A DNA stretch of 64,000 nt from Glycomyces arizonensis DSM 44726 (GCF_000482705.1 NZ_AXWO01000002.1:1-64000), one strand, 5' to 3'; shown: positions 10,201 to 18,486, counted from the stretch's first letter. The notes: generated by a model from the letters alone, not told the origin. Made by a program: numbers and translations.

Positions 10201-11525
10201 ACACCACCGACGACGGCGTCCGGGCCGCGACGGTCCTGGGCACCACCGACGGCTCGCAGCTGTACGCCTCCGACGAGCGGAACCTCGTCGACCTCGCCGC
10301 CGCCGCGCAGGTGGTGGACGCGAACGGCGACCCCGACCCGGCGAAGGCCGCCCAGGCCGCGGCGATGCTCGACGGCGACACCGGCACGCACAGCGACATC
10401 GGCGCCGTAGACGGCGAGTACGACGTCATCTGGGACTTCGGCGAGGGCGGCACCGTCGCGCTCGACCGCGCCGACTTCCTGGCCCGCCAGGACGACAACG
10501 GCCTCACCCGCATGAAGGACCAGGTGATCGAGGGTTCCAACGACCTGAGCGAATGGACGGCGCTGACCGGCCCGACCGCCGCCGAACTCGACTGGCAGAA
10601 CCTCGACTCGCTCGACGACGGCACCGGCTACCGGTACCTGCGGGTGGCCAACGGGAACATCATCGGCATCGCCGAGCTGCGCCTGTTCGGCACCGTCGGC
10701 ATCGACCTCGACGCCGTCCTCGCCCGCGCCGACGCCGAAGACCTGTCGGCCCACTCCCGCGCCTCGGCCATCCTCTTCGGACGCGAGGTCGAGGCCGTCC
10801 GCGCGGCGGGCGAGGAGCCGGACGCCGACCGGAACGCGCTCGCGCTGCGCCTGCTCGACGCCTGGTCCCTGCTCGAAGACCCGCCGGTCGCCGCCGCCGC
10901 GATCGATCGGTGGTGGGTGACGGCCAGCTCGCCGTCCTGGGACGGCGAACGCGACGCCGCGGCCAACGGCTGGGCGATGTTCGACGGCGACAGCGCCACC
11001 TTCACCGACACCGAGCAGTCCACCGGCTGGGTGCGGGTCGTCCCGACCGAGGAGGCCGCCCTCCGCGTCGAGACCGTCGAGTTCATGCCCCGCTCCGGCT
11101 ACGCCTCGCGAGCCGACGGCGTCCAGTTCCAAGGCTCGGACGACGGCGGCCAGACGTGGGAGACGTTCGCGACCGCCGCAGCTCCCGCCGAAGGCTGGAA
11201 CACGATCGCCCTGGCCGAGGCCGTCGAGTACGGAGCCGTGCGCGTCTACGCGCCCAGCGGCAACGCCAACCTCGCCGAGGTCCGCTTCACGAGCCGCATC
11301 GTGGACACGACCGGGCTCGACCTGTACCTGACCGAGACCGAGGCGCTGACCGAAGGCGACTGGACGGCCGAGACCTGGGCCGCCCTCGCCGAGGCCCGAG
11401 ACGCCGGGCTCGCCCTGCGCGCCGAGGGCGCCGAACCGACGCAGGAAGAGGTCGACGCCGCGGCCGACACGCTCGCCGGAGCCATTGCTGCCCTTAGTCC
11501 TGCCGCCCTGGTCCCCACTCAATGA
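7230..11525 (+). CDS. Large secreted alginate-lyase-superfamily protein with discoidin-type domains
   Basis: This 1431-residue exported protein has a Sec signal (hydrophobic stretch after RRPLRLTSL, cleavage near AAAPAQAEE). Residues ~45-470 resemble the alginate lyase (PF05426) alpha-toroid fold. The block FAHPGIGLSADD, LRAWSGMDP, MNQHNFG and MARDQAHAETNIDNF parallels the next gene's FAHPGM, NAWSGT and GRDQAHSMMGIG. After this come an Ig/cadherin-like segment with a dystroglycan-type feature (LPEGASLDAETGILTWEPS), several F5/8-type beta-sandwich regions (YGSNDGISWT, EGSNDLSEWT, QGSDDGGQTWE), and linker helices ending in a Thr/Ala-rich tail. It likely depolymerises a uronate-containing polysaccharide outside the cell while the discoidin modules hold the polymer. 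ATG at 7230 follows GGAAGG; the longer frame from 7134 would swallow operator B. Lyase activity is inferred from fold only. Confidence 0.75.
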   Translation: MKQAEERRPLRLTSLIAALAVTTGSLAAAAAPAQAEETAADLLTDHVVAIHETVSDAGFAHPGIGLSADDLRNAQAQARAGVEPWASYFAAMTATDFASTTYRASNALSAEEPDRPLDDSFDHGGLRSRETNDSFGALTQSLMWVMTGDEVYRRNAIQALRAWSGMDPDAYAYFPDAHIHTGKPLSQFLMAAEIIRATDPIDDDTPGEYGGYDVAWSAEDDERLLDNLAHPIVETFLYSNEKWMNQHNFGLYGRIATAIYDDDPDAYATGVEWLTVNASYDGYDNGAMAPQMPYIEADDPDNPYGYGFVQVREMARDQAHAETNIDNFTALARMLDVQGTKVDPVAGTVSTADDAVSAYDFLDHRLLDGANAFYGFMMGAWTPWVEKRGEGWDGTVSQAYRGRLFNPLSELYYQYTYESGVDVEAEAPWLAELHSRMDGPYYHYGSGTANFWAPGDKSPEYWVAFPEELAGTEPTSIEDTELSMGRYSLQLDDRTELVTEDGRTFARAHVDEEGTTSVISRMMFSDSAIGLLVRTDGPALLEVLDKEAPSELNPDETEPETLASVELPDTEGQWRYVTYPSGGFNTHFYRLTGAGGTTVDLDTVTLEADAELTAPRFEQDEDRYYLWARDEATIDLSATDDGGSVAYAADLPEGASLDAETGILTWEPSKRDRGRHDVQVVADDGETVAVRTFELAVAKDQKKLIRAALADGYDDDAVYTTVSRERFEAALDEAEDAARHGSDEDFRAAFAALLDAMDGLELLNPTLEDGTLDYTGMVTSTVIGDGAVAALADGDTGSHAGDLRAASFTLDFGTQYRVAADEFGLQARFSFPMRSQGTNVYGSNDGISWTLLTERESSETNDMETIGVVAEHRGEAFRYFKLQVDDPGIPIDPAYPGIWSVGEFRISGERSEVAGTVTDVSLSSDDALRERVTAGDSVALAFSSATPIDDVAVTIGGEAVEATSEDGLSWTAATELGEVTGGGLVPITIDHTTDDGVRAATVLGTTDGSQLYASDERNLVDLAAAAQVVDANGDPDPAKAAQAAAMLDGDTGTHSDIGAVDGEYDVIWDFGEGGTVALDRADFLARQDDNGLTRMKDQVIEGSNDLSEWTALTGPTAAELDWQNLDSLDDGTGYRYLRVANGNIIGIAELRLFGTVGIDLDAVLARADAEDLSAHSRASAILFGREVEAVRAAGEEPDADRNALALRLLDAWSLLEDPPVAAAAIDRWWVTASSPSWDGERDAAANGWAMFDGDSATFTDTEQSTGWVRVVPTEEAALRVETVEFMPRSGYASRADGVQFQGSDDGGQTWETFATAAAPAEGWNTIALAEAVEYGAVRVYAPSGNANLAEVRFTSRIVDTTGLDLYLTETEALTEGDWTAETWAALAEARDAGLALRAEGAEPTQEEVDAAADTLAGAIAALSPAALVPTQ

Positions 11526-11537
11526 CCTGATGAACCG

Positions 11538-11570
11538 CCCGGCGGCCGCCCCACCAGGACGGCCGCCGGG
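11538..11570 (+). terminator. Hairpin after the large secreted protein gene
   Basis: Arms CCCGGCGGCCG and CGGCCGCCGGG pair perfectly over 11 bp with an 11-nt loop, starting 12 bp after the stop codon. There is no T-run, as is common in high-GC actinobacteria. Confidence 0.6.
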
Positions 11571-11671
11571 CACCGGAGAACACCGGCGCCGCACGACGTC
11601 TTACGCAAGACCCGATCCCCGGCATGCGCCGTGCGGCGCCGCACCACCTCGAGAGCAACGGAGCTCGAACC

Positions 11672-12940
11672 ATGTCACCGAAAACCATGACCAGAAGGAA
11701 ACTCATCGGAACGACCGCCGCGGCGGGAGCCCTCGCGGCCACCGGCATCGCCGGCATCCGCGCCGCCACCGCTGAGGAGGCGGCACCGAATCAAGCGCGG
11801 GCCCAGGCCTTCGCCCACCCCGGCATGCTCCACACGCGGGCCGACTTCGACCGCATGGCCGCCAAGGTCGCCGCGGGCACCGAGCCGTGGACCTGGGGCT
11901 GGGACAAGCTGGTGGCCAACGGCCACTCGCAGACCAGCTGGTCGCCGCGCCCGACCGAGACGATCATCCGCGGCGGCGACGGGCAGAACTACCCGCAGCT
12001 GTACCGCGACGTCCACGCCGCCTACCAGAACGCCCTGCGCTGGAAGGTCAGCGGCGACACCGCCCACCGCGACAAGGCCGTCGAGATCTGCAACGCCTGG
12101 TCCGGCACCCTCCAGACCGTCACCGGCAACGCCGACCGGTACCTGGCGGCGGGCATTTACGGCTACCAGTTCGCCAACGCCGCCGAGATCGTCCGCGACG
12201 CGCCCGGCTTCGACCTCGGCCGGTTCCAGCAGATGATGGTCGACGTCTTCTATCCGCTCAACGACTGGTTCCTGGTGAACCACAACGACGCGTGCATCAC
12301 GAACTACTGGGCCAACTGGGACCTGTGCAACATGGCCTCCATCATGGCCATCGGGATCCTCACCGACGACCAGGGCATGGTCGACTACGCCGTGGACTAC
12401 TTCTGGAACGGCGAGGGCAACGGCTCGATCGGCAACGCGATCCCGTTCGTCTACGACGGCCTCGCGCAGTGGCAGGAGTCCGGCCGCGACCAGGCGCACT
12501 CCATGATGGGCATCGGCCTGATGGCCACGATCATGGAGATGGCCTGGAACCAGGGCCTCGACCTCTACTCGGCCAGGGACAACGCCTTCGGCAAGGCCGC
12601 CGAGTACGTCGCCCGCTACAACCTCGGCCACGACGACGTGCCGTTCACGACCTACTCGTGGGGCACGGGTCAGAACTGCGCCTACCGCGAGCAGACCGTC
12701 ATCGGCGAGGGCGGGCGCGGCCAGGCCCGGCCGGTGTGGGAGATGGTCTACGGCCACTACACCCAGCGCCAGGGCTACGCCATGCCGAACGTCGCCGCGA
12801 TGGCCGGTCAGCACAGCCCCGAGGGCGGCGGCGGCGACTACGGCCTCAACTCCGGCGGCTTCGACTCGCTCGGCTTCGGCACCCTCGCCTACGTGCGACT
12901 GCACTGGAACGACATCCCCGACGACCTGCGGCCGCTCTGA
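11672..12940 (+). CDS. Tat-exported alginate lyase family protein
   Basis: This is a 422-residue single-domain protein. The N-terminus MSPKTMTRRKLIGTTAAAGA is a twin-arginine signal, so it is exported folded. The mature part is an alpha-toroid alginate-lyase-like domain with FAHPGMLHTRADFDRM, ICNAWSGTLQTV, CITNYWANWD and ESGRDQAHSMMGIG. These blocks are in the same order as in the preceding 1431-residue protein, so the two are distant paralogues. It should cleave, or help cleave, an anionic polysaccharide by beta-elimination; the substrate is unknown. GGAG lies 8 nt before ATG 11672. It lies 146 bp after its neighbour, beyond a hairpin, and could have its own promoter. Confidence 0.75.
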   Translation: MSPKTMTRRKLIGTTAAAGALAATGIAGIRAATAEEAAPNQARAQAFAHPGMLHTRADFDRMAAKVAAGTEPWTWGWDKLVANGHSQTSWSPRPTETIIRGGDGQNYPQLYRDVHAAYQNALRWKVSGDTAHRDKAVEICNAWSGTLQTVTGNADRYLAAGIYGYQFANAAEIVRDAPGFDLGRFQQMMVDVFYPLNDWFLVNHNDACITNYWANWDLCNMASIMAIGILTDDQGMVDYAVDYFWNGEGNGSIGNAIPFVYDGLAQWQESGRDQAHSMMGIGLMATIMEMAWNQGLDLYSARDNAFGKAAEYVARYNLGHDDVPFTTYSWGTGQNCAYREQTVIGEGGRGQARPVWEMVYGHYTQRQGYAMPNVAAMAGQHSPEGGGGDYGLNSGGFDSLGFGTLAYVRLHWNDIPDDLRPL

Positions 12941-12944
12941 TGTG

Positions 12945-12980
12945 GACGGCATCGCGGCCGGGCCCGGCCGCGATGCCGTC
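12945..12980. terminator. Bidirectional hairpin between the lyase gene and lacI
   Basis: A perfect 36-bp palindrome has arms GACGGCATCGCGGCCGGG and CCCGGCCGCGATGCCGTC. It starts four bases after the lyase stop and overlaps the lacI stop codon (12979-12981), so one element probably ends both converging transcripts. Confidence 0.75.
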
Positions 12981-14004
12981 AGCTCCGCGGCGGCGCGGTC
13001 GACTCGCGGACGACCAGCTGCGGCACGGCCACCGACGTCCGCACGTCCGTCTCGCCGTCGATCAATTGCGACAGCAGCCCGAAGGCCCGCTCGCCGAGGT
13101 CCTCGAAGTCCTGGTCGACCGTCGTCAACGACGGCCGCCACAGCGCGACCAGCGGCTGGTCGTCGAACCCGACCACCGAGATGTCCCGCGGCACGTCGAT
13201 GCCGCGGTCGGTCAGCGCCCGCATGGCGCCGAGCGCGATCTCGTCGTTGCCGCAGAACAGCGCGGTGACGTCGTCCCTCCCGGCGATCCGCTCGCCCCAC
13301 CGGTAGCCCGACTGCGCGTCCCATTCGGCGCTCATCACCTGCGGCACCTCGGCCTCCGCGGCCTGGAGGGCCGCCCGCCAGCCCTCGGTGCGCCCGGAGT
13401 GCTTGCCCTCGGTGGGGCCCGCGACGTGGTGCACGGTCCGGTGCCCCAGGCGCAGCAGGTACTCGGTGACCTGGCGGCCCGCGGCCCGCTCGTCGATGAG
13501 GGCCGCCGGGGCGCCTCCGGCGCGGCGGGACCCGCCGCCCACGGCGACGACCGGCAGCCCGTCCGGCAGGGACTTGGACGCCTGGATCCCGGCCCGGTCG
13601 AATTCGAGGACGATCGCGCCCGCGGTCGGCTGCGACAGGGCCAGGTCGATGGCCCGCTGCCGCTGCGCGTCGTCGGATGACTCCACGACGGTGATCGAGA
13701 CCGACATCCCGGCGTGGCGCGCGGCGGTCTCGATGCCCTGGATCGTGCGCGCGTAGCCGTAGTTCGCGGTGGCGCCCGCGAGCACCGACACGAGGGTGCG
13801 CTTGCTGGAGCGCAGCGAGCGGGCGGCGCTGTTGGGCCGGTACCCGAGGACCCGCACGGCCTCGTGCACCCGCTGCGAGAGCTCGGGGGCGACGTACTTG
13901 GAGCCGTTGAGGACGCGCGAGACGGTCGGGACCGACACCTTCGCCGCCTTGGCGACGTCGGCGAGGACTGGGGCGCGGTACGGCTTCGAGGCGGTCATGG
14001 TCAT
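12979..14004 (-). CDS. LacI-family repressor of the sugar locus
   Basis: This 341-residue regulator has an N-terminal LacI helix-turn-helix (VLADVAKAAKVSVPTVSRVL) with the hinge SLRSSKR, followed by a periplasmic-binding-like ligand domain (ALFCGNDEIALGAMRAL, VVGFDDQPL). It presumably binds a sugar released by the polysaccharide locus and then leaves operators A, B and C. It is divergent from the solute-binding-protein gene; the shared gap holds operator C. A second ATG two codons in (13998) could also serve as start. Targets are inferred from position and from the shared operator. Confidence 0.9.
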   Translation of the reverse strand: MTMTASKPYRAPVLADVAKAAKVSVPTVSRVLNGSKYVAPELSQRVHEAVRVLGYRPNSAARSLRSSKRTLVSVLAGATANYGYARTIQGIETAARHAGMSVSITVVESSDDAQRQRAIDLALSQPTAGAIVLEFDRAGIQASKSLPDGLPVVAVGGGSRRAGGAPAALIDERAAGRQVTEYLLRLGHRTVHHVAGPTEGKHSGRTEGWRAALQAAEAEVPQVMSAEWDAQSGYRWGERIAGRDDVTALFCGNDEIALGAMRALTDRGIDVPRDISVVGFDDQPLVALWRPSLTTVDQDFEDLGERAFGLLSQLIDGETDVRTSVAVPQLVVRESTAPPRS

Positions 14005-14159
14005 GAGGATACGAGGCGCCCGGAGACCGCCGGGCAGCAGACCCGGCGAAGGATAGTCGTTTTCCTATTTTGCGGATCCACTCGCCTCAATCCATAACTC
14101 TCGTGAGCAGGATAAAAGCTCAATGATATCGAAATGTTAGCGATCATCTGCCGAAGGCG

Positions 14160-14193
14160 TTGACCATCTCCGAGCGTGGTGATAACGTTCTCC
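14160..14193 (+). promoter_or_regulatory. Promoter with LacI-type operator C for the ABC transporter operon
   Basis: TTGACC (14160-14165), a 17-bp spacer and TAACGT (14183-14188) form a sigma-70-like promoter. The -10 is embedded in TGATAACGTTCTCC (14180-14193), which matches the operator A/B core at 10 of 14 positions. Repressor bound here would cover the -10 box. An AT-rich segment at 14103-14150 holds a further GATATCG half-site. Confidence 0.6.
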
Positions 14194-14292
14194 CAACGCG
14201 GCAGCCTCCGCGCCGGACCCCCGGCCCCGGCCGCCGCCCCATCCTTCCGCATCGGCCTTCAACCCCCCATACGTTCCTAGGAGGACCCCTTC

Positions 14293-15951
14293 ATGGTCGA
14301 AATGACGCGCCGCAATCTCCTCGGCGCCATCGGCATCGGCGCAGGTGGCCTCGCCACGGGCGGAGCGCTCACCGCGTGCAGCGGTCCGGCGGGCTCCGCC
14401 GAGTCGGGCACCGACTTCGCGATGCCGACCTACCAACCCGCGCCGGACCTCGGCATCGAGCCGTTCCACGCCAGCGAGACCCCCGGCATGCAGAACGTCT
14501 ACACCGAGCCGGTGACGGACTTCTTCAAGTCCGTCGACCGCGGGCCCGGCTCCGGCGGCACCGTCACCAGCTTCCAGCTCACCTGGGGCGAGCCGTCCAC
14601 CCCGCTCGACGAGAACCCCTACTGGCAGGAGCTCAACGAGCGCCTCGGCGTCGGCTTCGAGCCGACCTTCGTGCCGCAGCCGACCTTCGACCAGAAGTTC
14701 TCCACCATGCTCGCCTCCGGCGAGGTCCCCGACCTCGTCTTCGTCAACGACCAGTCCGCCGTCAACCTCCAGGGCATCCGCGACGGCGCCTTCGCCGACC
14801 TCTCCGACGTCCTCGCGGGCGACAACATCCTCGACTGGCCCAACCTCGCCGCCCGCAAAGAGGACATCTGGCGCGCCAGCCTCAAGGACGGCCGCGTCTA
14901 CCAGATCCCCTCCACCGTCTGGGCCATCACCAACGTCATCGTCATGCGCACCGACCTGCTCGGCCAGACGAGCACCGGCACCGCCCCGGCCGACGCCGAC
15001 CAGCTCCTGGCCGCCCTCAAAGCGGTCACCGCCCTCGGCTCGGGCCCCGGCGGCCAGCAGGTCTACGGCGTCAACAAGTACGAGCCGGCCATGTGGCGCT
15101 GGATCTTCAAGACCGGCCCCGACTGGCGGCTCGGCGACGACGGCAAGCTCGTCCACGTCACCCAGACCGACGAGTACAAGGACATGCTCACCTGGCTCGC
15201 GGGCGCCTGGAGCGAAGGCGTCTTCGACCCCGTCGCCATGACGACCAACCCGGCCGACATCGTCTCCGGGGCCGCGATCGAGTACCGCGCCGTGTCCAAC
15301 ACCTTCACCGGCGCGGCGGGCCTGGCCCAGGACGAGGCCGACCTGCCCGGCGCCAAGGTCGACTTCTTCGACGTCCCCGGCTACGACGGCACGGCCCCCG
15401 TCATCGTCCGGAACATCCCCTACGGTCGCTCCACCTGCGTCTCCGCCGCCGCCGCCGAGGACGAGGACCGCTTGGTCGAGATCCTCAACGTGCTCGACTA
15501 CCTCTCGGCCCCCTACGGCTCCGAAGAGGCCCTGTTCGTCGGCTCCGGCATCGAAGGGCGTCACTATACCTTCGACGAGAACGGCATCCCGGTCAGCACC
15601 AACGAGCACACCGGGGAACTCGGCGTCCAGTACGTCGGCGTCGTCAGCGGCCCGAACGACTACTACGGGCACCCGATGAACGCGGCGTGGGCCGAGCGCT
15701 TCTCGACCGTGCTCGAGAACATGGCCCAGAACTCCGTCGCCCGCCCCCTCGAAGGGCTCGAGACCGAATCGAACACCTTCGTCACCAAGGGCGCCCAGCT
15801 GGGGCAGCTGTGGGACGACTTCGAGCGCGGCGTCGTCACCGGCCGCGAGAGCGCGGACGACCTGGAGTCCTTCGTCGACGACTACATGGGCCGGGGCGGC
15901 GAGCAGATCCGCTCCGAATACGAGCGGGCCCTTGAGGAACGCGGCGAGTGA
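14293..15951 (+). CDS. Extracellular solute-binding lipoprotein (LplA/YtcQ type)
   Basis: This 552-residue substrate-binding lipoprotein belongs to an ABC sugar importer. The N-terminus MVEMTRRNLLGAIGIGAGGL combines a twin-arginine motif with a lipobox (LTAC). The body follows the large family-1 binding-protein pattern (TMLASGEVPDLVFVNDQS, AAEDEDRLVEILNVLDYL), and the size matches LplA/YtcQ-type proteins for longer oligosaccharides. AGGAGG precedes the ATG. It overlaps the first permease by 4 bp. It probably captures oligosaccharides made by the two secreted lyase-like proteins. Regulation is expected through operator C. Confidence 0.88.
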   Translation: MVEMTRRNLLGAIGIGAGGLATGGALTACSGPAGSAESGTDFAMPTYQPAPDLGIEPFHASETPGMQNVYTEPVTDFFKSVDRGPGSGGTVTSFQLTWGEPSTPLDENPYWQELNERLGVGFEPTFVPQPTFDQKFSTMLASGEVPDLVFVNDQSAVNLQGIRDGAFADLSDVLAGDNILDWPNLAARKEDIWRASLKDGRVYQIPSTVWAITNVIVMRTDLLGQTSTGTAPADADQLLAALKAVTALGSGPGGQQVYGVNKYEPAMWRWIFKTGPDWRLGDDGKLVHVTQTDEYKDMLTWLAGAWSEGVFDPVAMTTNPADIVSGAAIEYRAVSNTFTGAAGLAQDEADLPGAKVDFFDVPGYDGTAPVIVRNIPYGRSTCVSAAAAEDEDRLVEILNVLDYLSAPYGSEEALFVGSGIEGRHYTFDENGIPVSTNEHTGELGVQYVGVVSGPNDYYGHPMNAAWAERFSTVLENMAQNSVARPLEGLETESNTFVTKGAQLGQLWDDFERGVVTGRESADDLESFVDDYMGRGGEQIRSEYERALEERGE

Positions 15952-16937
15952 GCGCGCAGGCTGAGACCGACGCGGGACCGCGCGCCGATGAGGCCCCGCC
16001 GAAGCCGGCGCCCGCGCGGCGCAAACTGACGCTGCGGCAGCGGATGTGGCGCGAGCGCTGGGCGTACACGTTCATCGTCCCCGGCGCGCTGTTCTTCCTC
16101 GTCTTCGCCTACGTGCCGATGCTCGGCAACGTCGTGGCGTTCCAGGACTACACGCCGTTCCGCGGCTTCGGCGGCTCCACGTGGGTCGGCCTGGCCAACT
16201 TCGAGGCGATGCTCTCAGACCCCGAAGTGCTCATGGCGCTGCGCAACACGCTCATCATCGCGGTGCTCCAGCTGGTCCTGGCCTTCCCCGCGCCGATCGC
16301 GCTCGCGCTGCTTCTGGACTCGCTCATGTCGGCGCGGGTCAAGCGCATGGTCCAGACCGTCGTCTACCTGCCGCACTTCCTGTCGTGGGTCATCGTCATC
16401 TCGGTGTGGCAGCAGGTCTTCGGCGGCGGCGGCCTCATCGCGGGCGTCCTCGACGGCCTCGGCGTCTCCGGCTTCGACGCGATGACCAACGCCGACACGT
16501 TCAAGCTGCTGGTCGTCGCCCAGACCATCTGGAAGGACTGCGGCTGGGGCACGATCATCTTCTTCGCCGCGATCGCGGGCATCCCCCAGGACCGCTACGA
16601 GGCGGCCGCGATCGACGGGGCGGGAGCCTGGCAGCGGATGCGGCACGTGACGCTGCCGGGCCTGGTGCCGGTGGCGACGCTCCTGCTCATCCTCAACATC
16701 GGCTCCATCCTCACCGTCGGCTTCGAGCAGCTGCTGCTCCAGCAGCCCATGGTCGGCATGGACGCCGCCGAAGTGCTCGACACGTTCGTGTACTTCCGGG
16801 GCGTGCTCGGCGGCGAATGGGGCATCGCGACGGCCGCCGGACTGCTCAAGGGCGTCATCGGCACGGTGCTCGTGCTGGCCGCCAACAGGTTCGCCAAGCG
16901 ACTCGGCGGGGAAGGGATCTTCTTATGTCGGCATTGA
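15948..16937 (+). CDS. ABC sugar transporter permease (LplB type)
   Basis: This 329-residue inner-membrane permease has six predicted helices after a basic N-terminal tail. The ATPase-contact EAA loop is EAAAIDGAGAWQRMRHVTLP. The length, the FQDYTPFRGFGGSTWVGLANF segment and its pairing with a large lipoprotein place it with LplB/YteP-type importers of oligosaccharides. The GTG start is inside the GTGA overlap with the binding-protein gene. The end overlaps the next permease by 13 bp, so all three are tightly coupled. Confidence 0.9.
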   Translation: MSAQAETDAGPRADEAPPKPAPARRKLTLRQRMWRERWAYTFIVPGALFFLVFAYVPMLGNVVAFQDYTPFRGFGGSTWVGLANFEAMLSDPEVLMALRNTLIIAVLQLVLAFPAPIALALLLDSLMSARVKRMVQTVVYLPHFLSWVIVISVWQQVFGGGGLIAGVLDGLGVSGFDAMTNADTFKLLVVAQTIWKDCGWGTIIFFAAIAGIPQDRYEAAAIDGAGAWQRMRHVTLPGLVPVATLLLILNIGSILTVGFEQLLLQQPMVGMDAAEVLDTFVYFRGVLGGEWGIATAAGLLKGVIGTVLVLAANRFAKRLGGEGIFLCRH

Positions 16938-17866
16938 CCGTCGGAGGCAAGCCCCTCCCCGAGCCGGTGCGGCGCCGCCGCGCCGCGGGCCTCCCGCCGT
17001 GGATGAACGCGCCGCCCTGGTGGGTGCGGTCGCTGAAGACGCTCGCGATCGTCCTGATCGTGCTGATGTCGGCCTACCCGCTGATCTACGTGATCGCGAT
17101 GAGCTTCGCCGCCCCCGAGCAGGCCAGGGCGGGCGTCGTCTTCCCCACGGAGTACTCGCTCGACGCCTACCGCACCATCTTCGAGGGCGGGACGGTCACC
17201 GTCGGGCTGCGCAACTCGCTGTGGCTGACCGTGGTCGGGACGACCCTGTCGCTGGTGTTCACCTCGATGCTCGCGTGGGGCCTGGCGCGGACGCGGCAGG
17301 TGCCGGGCGCCAAGGCCGTGCTGATCATGGTGCTGGCCACGATGTTCTTCAGCGCGGGCATCATCCCGAACTTCCTGCTGGTCAAGGCGCTCGGCCTGCT
17401 CGACTCGCTGTGGTCGCTCATCATCCCGGGTCTGATCTCGGCGTTCAACATGATCGTCATCCGCAACTTCTTCATGAATCTGCCGCAGGAGCTCATCGAG
17501 GCGGCGCGGATCGACGGGGCGGGGGAGTGGAGGATCTTCCTGCGGATCGTCCTGCCGCTGTCCAAGCCGGTGCTCGCGGTGATGGCGCTGTTCTACGCCG
17601 TCGGCTACTGGAACACGTACTTCAATGCGCTGCTGTACATCAACGACGCGGAGAAGTGGCCGATCCAGGTGGTGCTCCAGCAGTACGTGCTCGCGGGCGT
17701 GACGATCCCCGGATCGCTCCCGGTGGCCGACCAGCCGCCACCGCCGCCCGGCGTCACGTTGCAGATGGCCGTGATCGTGCTGGCGACCGTGCCGATCCTG
17801 CTCGTGTACCCGTTCTTGCAGCGGTACTTCACGAAGGGCGTGCTGACGGGCGCGATCAAGGGCTGA
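16925..17866 (+). CDS. ABC sugar transporter permease (LplC/YtcP type)
   Basis: This 313-residue second permease forms a heterodimer with the preceding one. It has six predicted helices, the first at about residues 38-60. The EAA loop is EAARIDGAGEWRIFLRIVLP and the C-terminus is FLQRYFTKGVLTGAIKG, a hallmark of the LplC/YtcP group. AAGGGA precedes ATG 16925. No ATPase gene follows: the next gene is on the opposite strand. The importer therefore probably borrows a shared MsmK/MsmX-type ATPase from elsewhere in the genome. Confidence 0.9.
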   Translation: MSALTVGGKPLPEPVRRRRAAGLPPWMNAPPWWVRSLKTLAIVLIVLMSAYPLIYVIAMSFAAPEQARAGVVFPTEYSLDAYRTIFEGGTVTVGLRNSLWLTVVGTTLSLVFTSMLAWGLARTRQVPGAKAVLIMVLATMFFSAGIIPNFLLVKALGLLDSLWSLIIPGLISAFNMIVIRNFFMNLPQELIEAARIDGAGEWRIFLRIVLPLSKPVLAVMALFYAVGYWNTYFNALLYINDAEKWPIQVVLQQYVLAGVTIPGSLPVADQPPPPPGVTLQMAVIVLATVPILLVYPFLQRYFTKGVLTGAIKG

Positions 17867-17895
17867 GGAAGGAGGCCGCGCGGTCAATCCCGCTC

Positions 17896-18486
17896 CTACC
17901 GCGTACGCAACACGGAACCGACCACAGTGGTCACGACCTTGCGGACGGCCTCGGCGTCGGGCCGCGCGTCGCGGTCGGCGAACAGCAGGTGCGCGCCGCC
18001 GACGAGCGTCGGGGCGAGCCCGTCGATCTCGGCGTCGGCGGCGATGCGGCCGAGGTCCCGCTCCTCCGCGAGGTAGGCCGCGATCATGTGGACTCCTTCG
18101 GTCAGGGCCGGGACCCCGGCGGGCCACACCTTGCGCAGGCGGACGCGCAGCCCCAGGCGGAAGGTCATGAGCGGGACGATGGCGACCGCGACCGAGCCGA
18201 ACAGCGCGGTCAGCGCGTCCGTCAGGTTCTCGACCACGGTTCCCGTGCCGGCCGACTCCCGCAGCAGCGCGGCCTGCGCGTCGAGCCGCTCGACGCGGTC
18301 CATGACGAACTCGGCGAGGAAGTCGTCGAAGTCGGTGAAGTGGCGGTGGAGGACGCCCTTGGCGACCTGCGCCTCGTCGGTGACTGCACGGCTGGTCAGC
18401 GCGCTCGGGCCGTCCCGGAGCAGCAGGCGTTCGGCAGCGTTGAACAGCTGCGTCCGCGGATCGCGGAGGGCCACTCCTGTCGGCAC
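17896..18486 (-). CDS. TetR-family transcriptional regulator
   Basis: This 196-residue repressor has an N-terminal TetR helix-turn-helix: RTQLFNAAERLLLRDGPSAL, then AVTDEAQVAKGVLHRHF. The C-terminal ligand domain is unassigned. GTG at 18486 is preferred: GAGGTGG lies seven bases before it, and the longer frame from 18549 would place the palindrome at 18535-18548 inside the coding region. It is divergent from the methyltransferase gene at 18563 and probably represses both. The ligand is unknown. Confidence 0.85.
   Translation of the reverse strand: MPTGVALRDPRTQLFNAAERLLLRDGPSALTSRAVTDEAQVAKGVLHRHFTDFDDFLAEFVMDRVERLDAQAALLRESAGTGTVVENLTDALTALFGSVAVAIVPLMTFRLGLRVRLRKVWPAGVPALTEGVHMIAAYLAEERDLGRIAADAEIDGLAPTLVGGAHLLFADRDARPDAEAVRKVVTTVVGSVLRTR

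Noticed and set aside
7302-11594. Minus-strand open frame of 1430 codons opposite the large secreted protein
   Set aside because: It is the mirror of a high-GC gene: Val/Gly/Arg-rich with no domain or start context. The plus-strand frame has a signal peptide, a ribosome site and recognisable folds.
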